The notes below the pieces were generated by a model. It saw only the letters and a program-made list of their open reading frames with translations, was not told the DNA's origin and searched no databases. A DNA stretch of 55,786 bases from Clostridia bacterium (GTDB lineage Bacteria > Bacillota > Clostridia > Oscillospirales > Butyricicoccaceae), in assembly GCA_017441945.1 (NCBI GenBank), contig JAFSBG010000181.1, positions 1-55,786 on the forward strand, read 5' to 3'. Position numbers and translations under genes: made by a program. How positions within the stretch are numbered: position 1 is the stretch's first letter; each line of letters begins with the position of its first letter. Positions 20,071 through 28,500 of this stretch are shown here, piece after piece.

Positions 20071-20672
20071 CACTTCAAAATCTTTCCGAAAAAGTCTCTG
20101 ACACCGTCGTCAACAGATGTGCTGACATCTTTCACATCAAGGTCATAATAATATTTCCCTGTAGCAATATCAACAGATAGTGCATCGAGAGGAAAACCCT
20201 CAACTCGTTTCGTGTGAGGTTTCGATGCCAGAATAAACGGCTCTGTGGCAATCGCCATACTCATGCTTGAATAATGGCGATTTTCGTCAAGAATGAAATA
20301 TATGGCATTTCTGTACCGCCCTGTTATCCTTCCGCCGTATCGGTTGGCAAGAGCGGCATAATGCTCAATCATCTGCTCATCGGTAAGCTCAATGCCATTT
20401 ACTCTGCGTATATGAAGCCCCGGCTGGTCAGAATCTGCAACTTCATCGAAATAAAGTCCGCTGTCGCAGGAAAATACAGGGATACCAAAGGCTTTATAAT
20501 AAGCCCTCGCCTTGATCCGGGCATTTTCAAGCGGCGTGTTTCCGCTTTCGCTAATAACAGGAAGCTCTTTTTCAATATCATTCAGCCCTATAAGCTGTAT
20601 ATCCATATTCTTCAGGGCATTTTTCATAGCCTGCAGCTTGGCTTTGTTTGTTGTTCCGTATAAAATCTTCAT
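20070..20672 (-). CDS. RdgB/HAM1-like non-canonical purine NTP pyrophosphatase
   Basis: A 200-residue protein of the family that hydrolyses ITP, XTP and dITP to monophosphates, keeping deaminated purines out of nucleic acids. It has the GTTNKAK start motif, GNTPLENARIKA (usual form GxTFxENAxxKA) and FSCDSGLYFD (usual ADDSGL). It diverges enough that substrate choice may differ. The ATG at 20672 was preferred over a TTG at 20693; neither has a clear ribosome site. Confidence 0.75.
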   Translation of the reverse strand: MKILYGTTNKAKLQAMKNALKNMDIQLIGLNDIEKELPVISESGNTPLENARIKARAYYKAFGIPVFSCDSGLYFDEVADSDQPGLHIRRVNGIELTDEQMIEHYAALANRYGGRITGRYRNAIYFILDENRHYSSMSMAIATEPFILASKPHTKRVEGFPLDALSVDIATGKYYYDLDVKDVSTSVDDGVRDFFGKILK

Positions 20673-20685
20673 ATATAAAATATTT

Positions 20686-20714
20686 AAGGGCAATCGGAAA
20701 GATTGCCCTTTTTT
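20686..20714. terminator. Terminator between the Prx-VOC and RdgB-like genes
   Basis: A 10-bp stem (AAGGGCAATC with GATTGCCCTT), loop GGAAA. It has six T on the plus strand and an interrupted T-rich tract on the minus strand, the direction of both flanking genes, so some read-through into the RdgB-like gene is likely. Confidence 0.7.
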
Positions 20715-20717
20715 AAA

Positions 20718-21653
20718 TTACTTCTTTCTTGTAGGAACAACTTCGAGCCAGTAGCCGTCCGGGTCGCTGATGAAGTAGATGCCCATCTTAGGATTTTCGA
20801 AGCAGATGCAGCCCATTTCCTTATGCTTTGCATAAGCAGCGTCGAAATCGTCTGTGCGGAATGCAAGATGGATTTCGTTGTCGCCCAGGTTGTATGGTCT
20901 GTCCCAATCGCGGAGCCATGTAAGCTCGAGAAGGAAATCGGAAAGGCCGCCGTCGCCCATGTAAACGATGATAAAGCTGCCGTCAGCTGCTTCATTTCTC
21001 TTTACTTCCTTGAGACCGAGAGCTTCTTCATAGAACTTCATGGACTTTTCAAGGTCCTTGACGTTGTAGTTTTCGTGAACAAAACGGAAGGATGGCTTAT
21101 TTGGAATCTTTGCAAGCATTTCGTCAACTGTTGGGATGTCAGCGATGTGTTCGCCGTAGTGAGCCTCTGTGATAACCATATCCTTGTCAACTGCAAAGAA
21201 GCCAGGAAGCTGCATTTCGTTACCTTCGTAATCGCCGTGAACAAAGCCTTCAGCCTGAACACCTGCACGCTTTACAGCAAGACGAGCCTTTGCTTCGTCT
21301 GTTGGAGCCATCTGTTCCTTGGATTCAACAGAATTGAGCTCGAGAGCCTTGTAAAGCTCCTGATTTTCGTCGCAGATAAGGTGGAATGGAAGCACCTGAC
21401 CGTTAAGGTCACGCTGAACGATTTCAGGCTTGGACTGCATAACAACGATGACGTTGACGCCCTTCTTTACGAACTCATTGTATCTCTGAGCGAGTGTGTG
21501 AACGTCCCAGCGGCAGATTGTGCATCCGATGTAACGGAGGAACCAGAAAAATGTTGGCTTGCCATCAACAAGCTGTGAAATTTTTACGTTGGAGAGCACG
21601 TTTGTGTTGACTGTCATGTCAATAAACTTTTCCCCTGCTTTTACCTTTGCCAT
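20718..21653 (-). CDS. Peroxiredoxin-like / glyoxalase (VOC) fusion protein
   Basis: A 311-residue two-domain protein. Residues 1-190 are a thioredoxin-fold AhpC/TSA-like domain with a CTIC motif at residues 44-47 (FLRYIGCTICRWD). Residues 195-311 are a VOC domain like lactoylglutathione lyase, with candidate metal ligands in FVHENYNV, LLELT, EIHLAF and YWLEVV. Both domains look intact. The likely role is cytoplasmic detoxification of peroxide together with a reactive aldehyde, but no glutathione pathway is seen here, so the thiol cofactor is unknown. Confidence 0.8.
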   Translation of the reverse strand: MAKVKAGEKFIDMTVNTNVLSNVKISQLVDGKPTFFWFLRYIGCTICRWDVHTLAQRYNEFVKKGVNVIVVMQSKPEIVQRDLNGQVLPFHLICDENQELYKALELNSVESKEQMAPTDEAKARLAVKRAGVQAEGFVHGDYEGNEMQLPGFFAVDKDMVITEAHYGEHIADIPTVDEMLAKIPNKPSFRFVHENYNVKDLEKSMKFYEEALGLKEVKRNEAADGSFIIVYMGDGGLSDFLLELTWLRDWDRPYNLGDNEIHLAFRTDDFDAAYAKHKEMGCICFENPKMGIYFISDPDGYWLEVVPTRKK

Positions 21654-21689
21654 AGCGATTCTCCTTTATGTTTTATTTGGTTTAAAATC

Positions 21690-21718
21690 ATTATAACACA
21701 TTATATATAAAAAATCAA
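21690..21718 (-). promoter_or_regulatory. Promoter of the Prx-VOC gene
   Basis: TTGATT, a 17-bp spacer and a perfect TATAAT on the minus strand, 37 bases before the ATG. The divergent binding-protein gene must have its promoter in the same 120-bp gap. Confidence 0.65.
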
Positions 21719-21776
21719 TCATGTATAATTCTATCCTGTTGTGGAATGATAAAATCAAATAAAAGGAGATGAAACA

Positions 21777-23354
21777 ATGAAAAAAAGACCGATATCCCTG
21801 TTCATTCTCGTTGCTATGAGCCTTTCCCTATTTGCAGGCTGCTCAAACAACGAGGTTGTGGACACAGAAGGCGGCACAACCAATGCCGACAATACACAGG
21901 CTTCCGATGACGGTAAGATACGCACAGATATCACTATCGGCGTATCCTCCGATGTTGTCAGCCCCGACCCTCACGACCAGAATGACACCAATTCAAACCG
22001 TGTTATCCGTATGATGTTTGACTCTCTCGTATATTCCGATGTGGACGGCACTATAAAGCCTGCCCTTGCCGAAAGCTGGGAGGCGGTTTCCGACACAGAA
22101 TACCGCTTCAAGCTCCGCCAAGGGGTGAAATTTCACAACGGATACGATTTTACAGCCGAGGATGTGGTGTTTTCTCTTGAACGGCAGATGAATTCGCCCA
22201 AGGTGAAAACCTTTGTTTCTGCCATCGACACCGTCACAGCCGATGATGATTATACTGTCACAGTAAAGACAAAGGAGCCATTTGCCCCTCTTTTGTATAA
22301 TCTTTCGCTGCCTCAGTCGTCTATCGTGTGCTCACGGCATTTCAGCGAGCTGACAGCAGGGGGCAAAAAGTATGCCGACCAGCCTGTGGGCACAGGTCCT
22401 ATGAGATTTTCCTCATGGCTGCCTAACGACAATTTCAAGGTGACAGCCTTTGACGAATACTGGGGCGAAAAGCCGAAAGCCACAAGCATTTCTGTCCGTG
22501 TTATCCCCGAAAGCTCCTCCCGCACCATCGCCCTTGAAACGGGGGAAATTGATGTCATCGAGTCTGTCCCTGCCATAGATATTCCGCGAATTATGGACAA
22601 TAACAGCCTGAAAACCGTCTCCCAGACCTCTACTTCGGTGACTTATGTGTCATTCAACACGCGAAAAGCCCCCTTTGACAATGTGAAAGTCCGTCAGGCA
22701 CTTTCATGCGCTGTCGACAAGGAGGCAATCATTGATGTTATCTGTGAAGGCTATGCCGTGCAGATGAATACGGTTTATCCTCCTGCCATGCCTTCTTATG
22801 ACGAAAGCCTCGACCTTTATCCCTACGACATCGAGCGCGCCAAGACTCTTTTAAGCGAAGCGGGCTACCCTGATGGTTTTACTATAGAAATCGCAACCTC
22901 AGGCGACGAGCGAAACCGAATTGCCCAGCTTCTCCAGTCAGATTTTTCCAAAATCGGCGTAAATCTTGAGATAACCCTCCTTGAGTGGGGCGCATATCTC
23001 GATTATATCGGCGGCACAGACCACCAGATGTATATCGTCGGCTGGAGCTCGGGCATGGAGCCCGACGGCTCAACAACTCCGCTTTTTCATTCGGACAGCG
23101 TAGGCCCGACGGGCAATCGCTCGTGGTACCAGAATGAGGAATTGGACGCTCTTATCGACAAGGGCAAATCCACCCTCAATATGGACGACAGACTGGGCAT
23201 TTACAAGGAAATTCAGCGTATCGTAATGGAAGACGCCGTGTGGATTCCGCTTTTTGCCCGTGAAACTGTCATCGCAACCAATAAAAATCTCGAAGGAATG
23301 ATAGTTTCCCCGACCGATGCTCACATCTATGTCTATTCCTACGTGAGAGAGTAA
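21777..23354 (+). CDS. Lipoprotein peptide-binding protein of an ABC transporter (SBP_bac_5), copy 1
   Basis: A 525-residue extracytoplasmic solute receptor. The signal peptide ends in a lipobox (LFAGCSNN), so it should be a lipoprotein anchored by Cys22. It has the family 5 features: GVKFHNGYDFTAEDVVFSLER near residue 120, then the EYWGEKP and IALETGEIDV stretches and SYVRE at the end. No permease or ATPase is beside it, so it probably serves the oppBCDF transporter at 3.8-7.6 kb. It has its own terminator. Confidence 0.92.
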   Translation: MKKRPISLFILVAMSLSLFAGCSNNEVVDTEGGTTNADNTQASDDGKIRTDITIGVSSDVVSPDPHDQNDTNSNRVIRMMFDSLVYSDVDGTIKPALAESWEAVSDTEYRFKLRQGVKFHNGYDFTAEDVVFSLERQMNSPKVKTFVSAIDTVTADDDYTVTVKTKEPFAPLLYNLSLPQSSIVCSRHFSELTAGGKKYADQPVGTGPMRFSSWLPNDNFKVTAFDEYWGEKPKATSISVRVIPESSSRTIALETGEIDVIESVPAIDIPRIMDNNSLKTVSQTSTSVTYVSFNTRKAPFDNVKVRQALSCAVDKEAIIDVICEGYAVQMNTVYPPAMPSYDESLDLYPYDIERAKTLLSEAGYPDGFTIEIATSGDERNRIAQLLQSDFSKIGVNLEITLLEWGAYLDYIGGTDHQMYIVGWSSGMEPDGSTTPLFHSDSVGPTGNRSWYQNEELDALIDKGKSTLNMDDRLGIYKEIQRIVMEDAVWIPLFARETVIATNKNLEGMIVSPTDAHIYVYSYVRE

Positions 23355-23358
23355 AAAA

Positions 23359-23384
23359 TAAGACGATGGAAACATCGTCTTTAC
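23359..23384 (+). terminator. Terminator of binding protein 1
   Basis: AGACGATG-GAAA-CATCGTCT followed by a short T-run. Confidence 0.75.
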
Positions 23385-23409
23385 ATATTTAAACATACTA
23401 TGAATTTTC

Positions 23410-23438
23410 TTGACTTGACATACAAATAGGCTTATAAT
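23410..23438 (+). promoter_or_regulatory. Promoter of binding protein 2
   Basis: TTGACT, a 17-bp spacer and a perfect TATAAT. The second binding protein is therefore transcribed independently of the first. Confidence 0.75.
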
Positions 23439-23469
23439 ATTCTTTAGGACATTATTTCGGAGATTCTTT

Positions 23470-24981
23470 ATGAAACGATTATTCAGCTTGATTTTAATAA
23501 TGGCAACCCTGCTGGCAGGCTGCACGGCGAAAAGCATTGAGACCGAGCCGCTGACACAGGGGATGCCTCTCGACACCCGTACCGATATCGTCATCGCCAG
23601 CGGCTATGATATCGTCACTCTTGACCCGCATGAGGCAAGTGATACATACTCCATCGAAGTCATCAGCATGATTTATGAGCAGCTCATCGGAGTCGGCAAG
23701 GACGGCAAATACCGCCCTGAATTAGCTGAAAACTGGGAGATTGCCGACGATACTCAGTATGTTTTCCATCTTAAAAAGGGTGTACACTTCCACAACGGCA
23801 GGGAAATGACAGCGGAAGACGTTGTTTTCTCCCTAAAACGCGCCACACAGCACATAACCTCAAAAGCCGCTCTCGAAAATGTCCAGTCTATCGAGGCTCT
23901 CGATGAATACACAGTGAAAATCACGACAGACACTCCGTATTCGACGCTTATGCGTAACCTCACAACTTCCCACACTTCGATACTCTGCAAAACTGCTGTG
24001 GAAAATGACGATCTTGCCGAAGTAAGCGGCACAGGACCTATGATTTTCACACAGTACAAGCCAAATTATCAGACGATTCTCACACGAAATAATGAATATT
24101 GGGGTGAAAAAGCCACAGTTTCCACCCTTACGCGCCGCGTTATCCCTGATGACAGCGCACGCACAATCGCTCTTGAAAACGGCGAGATCGACTATGTTTC
24201 AAATCTGCCGTCTGTTGACATTGCCAGAGTTAAGGAAAATCCTGCTCTCAAGACTTTTGAGACGGTATCTTCCAATATAGCTTATCTCGGCTTCAACACT
24301 TCAAAGGCACCATTTAACGATACACGCGTCCGTCAGGCGCTCCATTTTGCAACTGATAAGCAGAAGATAATCGACAACATCTATGAAGGCTACGGCACAG
24401 CCTGCAAATCGGTTTTTCCGACAACTCTTGAAGGCTACAACGATGAGCTGGACCTCTATCCTTTCGATATGGAAAGAGCCCGCAAAACTCTTACGGCTTC
24501 GGGTTATCCTGATGGGTTTGATATGGAAATTGTGCTTTCTGCCGACGACAGAAGCCGTATTGCCCAGCTTCTGCAGGATGATTACAGAAAACTCGGCGTA
24601 AACATCACGATAAACCAGATGGAGTTTTCCTCTTTCCTTCAGTATCTTGAGCAGGACAAGCACGATGCATTCATCATGAGCTGGAGCGAAGGCTATAACC
24701 ACGACCTTTCTGCCACAACCAACTTCCATTCAAAGGGCGGAAACAAGATGCATTACCACAATATCACTGTCGACCAGATAATCGAGCGTGCCAGAGAAAC
24801 TCTCGATTGGGAAATGCGTGAGCCGCTTTATAAGGAGCTTCAGCATCTTGTAATGCGCGATTCTGTCTGGATACCGATAATTCAGCACACCTATGTTTCG
24901 GCAATGAACAAGGACCTTCGTTTTGATGAAAAGAAGGAAAATCCGCGAGGATATATCGACCTGATCGTAAAGAGCGAATAA
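23470..24981 (+). CDS. Lipoprotein peptide-binding protein (SBP_bac_5), copy 2
   Basis: A 503-residue paralogue of the preceding protein, with lipobox LLAGCTAK (Cys18) and the same family motifs (GVHFHNGREMTAEDVVFSLKR, NEYWGEKATV, IALENGEIDYVSNLPSVDI). The two align over their whole length and clearly arose by tandem duplication, yet each has its own promoter and terminator. They may tune one importer to different peptides; this is inference. Confidence 0.92.
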   Translation: MKRLFSLILIMATLLAGCTAKSIETEPLTQGMPLDTRTDIVIASGYDIVTLDPHEASDTYSIEVISMIYEQLIGVGKDGKYRPELAENWEIADDTQYVFHLKKGVHFHNGREMTAEDVVFSLKRATQHITSKAALENVQSIEALDEYTVKITTDTPYSTLMRNLTTSHTSILCKTAVENDDLAEVSGTGPMIFTQYKPNYQTILTRNNEYWGEKATVSTLTRRVIPDDSARTIALENGEIDYVSNLPSVDIARVKENPALKTFETVSSNIAYLGFNTSKAPFNDTRVRQALHFATDKQKIIDNIYEGYGTACKSVFPTTLEGYNDELDLYPFDMERARKTLTASGYPDGFDMEIVLSADDRSRIAQLLQDDYRKLGVNITINQMEFSSFLQYLEQDKHDAFIMSWSEGYNHDLSATTNFHSKGGNKMHYHNITVDQIIERARETLDWEMREPLYKELQHLVMRDSVWIPIIQHTYVSAMNKDLRFDEKKENPRGYIDLIVKSE

Positions 24982-24984
24982 TAT

Positions 24985-25016
24985 AAAAAAGACCACCTGT
25001 AAAAGGTGGTTTTTTA
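24985..25016 (+). terminator. Terminator copy flanking the RAYT gene (left)
   Basis: AAAGACCACCT-GTAA-AAGGTGGT with flanking A and T runs. It ends binding protein 2 and directly touches the RAYT stop codon. A near-identical copy is at 25523-25554. Confidence 0.85.
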
Positions 25017-25508
25017 TTCTATGTAAAAGCAGTCCTTCTGCCAACGGATAACATTAGTGTCGATATATTCCCATATTTGTTTGTAATCACGCTCGCCACG
25101 GATTATATGGTCGTGAAATGAGGTCTGAAATAAATGTTTGTCTTTCAAACCGGCTTTTCTACATTTTATGGTGGTTATCGACTTAAATGCACACACCACA
25201 TCTGATATTGTAGGGCGGGGACTTGCTCCCGCCGTACTAAGCGATATTATCGCGTGTATATGATTGGGCATTATAACATACTTATCAATTTTTACGCATT
25301 GATATCGTAGTTCAAGCAAATTTATCGGTTCGTCGGCAATTTTGCCGTAAACCGAAAGATTATTTTCGGCGAGGGCAAGCCCCCGCCCTACGGTTATGTT
25401 GCCTAAAAGCTGCATCATATCCTTAGTGCAAATCGTCACGAAATATGCACCTGGCATTGAATAATCAAACTGTTTTAGCCGTGGATTTTTCCTTTTCGGA
25501 AATTCCAT
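25014..25508 (-). CDS. REP-associated tyrosine transposase (RAYT), Y1 HUH family
   Basis: A 164-residue single-strand DNA transposase of the IS200/RAYT type. It has the HUH motif MPNHIHAII (His83, His85) and the C-terminal FHDHIIRGERDYKQIWEYID region with Tyr148 as the likely nucleophile (Tyr142 the alternative). RAYTs are single-copy domesticated relatives that act on genomic REP hairpins. Two GC-rich repeats of the local extragenic type are embedded in frame: residues 38-47 (TVGRGLA) and about 91-100 (TAGASPRPT). AAGGAGG precedes the ATG, but only 14 bases separate the gene from the purL terminator, so no promoter of its own is visible. Confidence 0.88.
   Translation of the reverse strand: MEFPKRKNPRLKQFDYSMPGAYFVTICTKDMMQLLGNITVGRGLALAENNLSVYGKIADEPINLLELRYQCVKIDKYVIMPNHIHAIISLSTAGASPRPTISDVVCAFKSITTIKCRKAGLKDKHLFQTSFHDHIIRGERDYKQIWEYIDTNVIRWQKDCFYIE
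25210..25237. repeat. REP-like repeat inside the RAYT gene, copy a
   Basis: A GTAGGGCGGG...CCCGCCGTAC palindromic repeat in the coding sequence, of the same type as the extragenic copy at 12489-12514. It is inverted relative to copy b. Confidence 0.8.
25367..25391. repeat. REP-like repeat inside the RAYT gene, copy b
   Basis: Read on the minus strand it equals the extragenic repeat at 12489-12514 apart from one missing G. Copies a and b could base-pair over about 25 bases in single-stranded DNA or mRNA. Confidence 0.85.
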
Positions 25509-25522
25509 ACTGCCTCCTTACT

Positions 25523-25554
25523 AAAAAGACCACCTGTAAAAGGTGGTCTTTTTA
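25523..25554 (-). terminator. Terminator of purL; second copy flanking the RAYT gene
   Basis: The same AAAGACCACCT-GTAA-AAGGTGGTCTTTTT hairpin as at 24985-25016. It lies 11 bases past the purL stop and 15 bases before the RAYT start. Confidence 0.85.
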
Positions 25555-25564
25555 TGTTTACCTA

Positions 25565-28500
25565 TTATTTGTAGTAGTCTACAGCACCCTTGAAGATGAG
25601 CTGTTCCTGTGTATCAGGTACATTCTTATAGAGGTGGAGACCGTTACGTTCTGTGTGGCCCATCTTACCGAATACACGTCCGTCTGGGGATGTGATACCT
25701 TCGATAGCCATTACAGAGTTGTTAGGGTTGAACAGGATATCGCTTGTTGCGTTGCCGTTAAGGTCGACATACTGAGTTGCGATCTGGCCATTCTTGATGA
25801 GCTTCTTGAGCTCCTTCTCGTTTGCGATGAAGCGGCCTTCACCGTGGGAGATAGCGATAGTATGGATGTCGCCAACATTAGTATGCATGAGCCATGGGGA
25901 CTTGTTGGAAGCGATTCTTGTATGAACAAGGCGGGACTGATGTCTGCCGATTGTGTTGAATGTGAGTGTTGGGTTGTTTTCGTTTGGCTCAACAATCTTG
26001 CCGTATGGAACGAGACCGAGCTTTACGAGTGCCTGGAAGCCGTTGCAGATACCGCACATAAGACCGTCACGCTTATTAAGGAGAGCACGGATTTCCTTTG
26101 CAACACGTGGGTTTCTGAGGAGGGAAACGATGAACTTTGCAGAGCCGTCTGGTTCGTCACCGCCAGAGAAGCCGCCAGGAAGAGCCACGATATGGCTGTT
26201 CTTGATAGCTGTTGCAAGACGCTTTGCGCTTTCCTGAACTTCTTCAGGAGTTCTGTTTCTTACAACAAAGATCTCTGTCTTTGCGCCGTACTTTTCAAAT
26301 GCGCGAGCTGTATCGTATTCACAGTTTGTGCCTGGGAATACAGGGATGAGAACGCTTGGCTGTGGAGCCTTGACAAGTGGAGAAAGAACCTTTTCAGCCT
26401 TGTAGGAAAGGTTTTCATAGATCTTGTTTTCTTCGCCGCCTGTTGTTGGATATACAGGTTCAAGTGTTTCTGCCCAGAGCTTTTCAAGCTTTTCGATGGA
26501 AAGAATGTTGCCGTGAACATAGATGTTGTAATCCTTAGTTGTAACACCGATCTTCTTGCCGAAACGAAGAACACCGTCTGTTTCAACTACGAATGCACCG
26601 TACTTCTTTTCAAAGAGCTCTTCCTGAGAAAGAGTATTGACAAGCTTTGCACCGATCTTGTTACCGAATGCCATCTTTGTGACAGCTTCTGCGATACCGC
26701 CTACGCCGACTGCATAAGCAGAAAGGATGCGCTTATCTTCGATAGCCTTCTGGACATTCTTGAATGTCTTGACGAGGGATTCCTTATTGTAAAGGCCGTT
26801 TTCATCCTTTTCAGGCTGGATGAGATAGAGGCTTGTGTCGTTTCTCTTGAATTCAGGAGAAATTACATTGTCAGCCTTAGTTGCGGAAGCAACGAAGGAG
26901 ATAAGTGTTGGTGGAACGTCGATGTCTTCGAAAGAGCCGGACATGGAGTCCTTACCGCCGATAGCGCCGAGACCGAGAGCGAGCTGAGCTTCAAAGCCGC
27001 CGAGGAGGGCTGCAAATGGCTTACCCCAACGCTTAGGGTCCTTACGGAGTCTTTCAAAGTATTCCTGGAAGGAGAGCCATGCATTCTTCATGTCGCCGCC
27101 TGCTGCAATCATCTTTGCAACAGAGGAAACAACTGCATAGTATGCGCCATAATATGGGCTCTGCTGTGCGAGGAATGGGTCATAGCCATAAGCCATGACG
27201 GAAGCTGTATTTGTATTGCCTTCACGGACAGGAATGAGAGCTGCCATAGCCTGTGCAGGTGTCATCTGGCGCTTGCCGCCGAATGGCATAAGCACTGTGC
27301 CTGCGCCGATAGTTGCGTCGAAGCGTTCAACAAGACCGCGCTGGGAAGCAACGTTGAGGCTTGCCATCATATATTCCCAAGCTTCGTCCAGCGGAGCATT
27401 TTCAACCTGCTGTGTAAGAGCATCATTGAGGATTTCAACCTGTGCAAACTTTGTTGCGCCTGCGGAGTTGAGGAAGTCACGGGAAAGGTCAACGATCTTT
27501 TCGCCTTCGTGGAAGATTTCAAGACGGTTTGTATCTGTAACTTCTGCAACAACAACTGCAGAGAGGTTTTCCTTGTTTGCTTCCTTTACGAATCTTTCAG
27601 CGTCCTTAGCTGCTACAACAACAGCCATTCTTTCCTGAGATTCGGAGATAGCAAGTTCTGTGCCTGTGAGACCGTCGTACTTCTTTGGTACTACGTCGAG
27701 GTTGATCTTGAGAGAGTCAGCAAGCTCGCCGATAGCAACAGAAACACCGCCTGCGCCGAAGTCGTTGCAGCGCTTGATCATACGTGTAACCTTGCCGTTA
27801 CGGAAGAGACGCTGGATCTTTCTTTCTTCAGGTGGATTACCCTTCTGAACTTCTGCGCCGCAGGATTCGAGAGATGTTACGTCGTGAGCCTTGGAGGAGC
27901 CGGAAGCACCGCCAACGCCGTCACGGCCTGTTGCGCCGCCGAGGAGGATAACTACGTCGCCGCATTCAGGGCTCTTGCGGATAACATTCTTTGCAGGAGC
28001 AGCACCGATAACAGCGCCGACTTCCATACGCTTTGCTACGAAGCCATCGTGGTAAACTTCAGCAACATGGCCTGTTGCAAGACCAATCTGGTTGCCGTAG
28101 GAGCTGTAACCTGCAGCAGCTGTCTGGCAGATCTTGCTCTGTGGGAGCTTGCCCTTGAGAGTGTCAGCTACAGGTGTGAGAGGATTGCCTGCACCTGTGA
28201 GACGCATTGCCTGATATACATAGCTTCTGCCGGAGAGCGGGTCACGGATTGCGCCGCCGAGGCATGTTGCTGCGCCGCCGAATGGTTCGATTTCTGTTGG
28301 GTGGTTATGTGTTTCGTTCTTGAACATCATGAGCCACTTCTGCTTCTTGCCGTCGACATCAACGTTGATCTTTACGGAGCAAGCATTGATTTCTTCAGAT
28401 TCGTCGAGGTTCTTCATGATGCCTGTTCTCTTGAGGTACTTTGCGCCCAGTGTTGCAAGGTCCATAAGAGTACATGGACGGTTCTTGTTAGGATAGAGCT

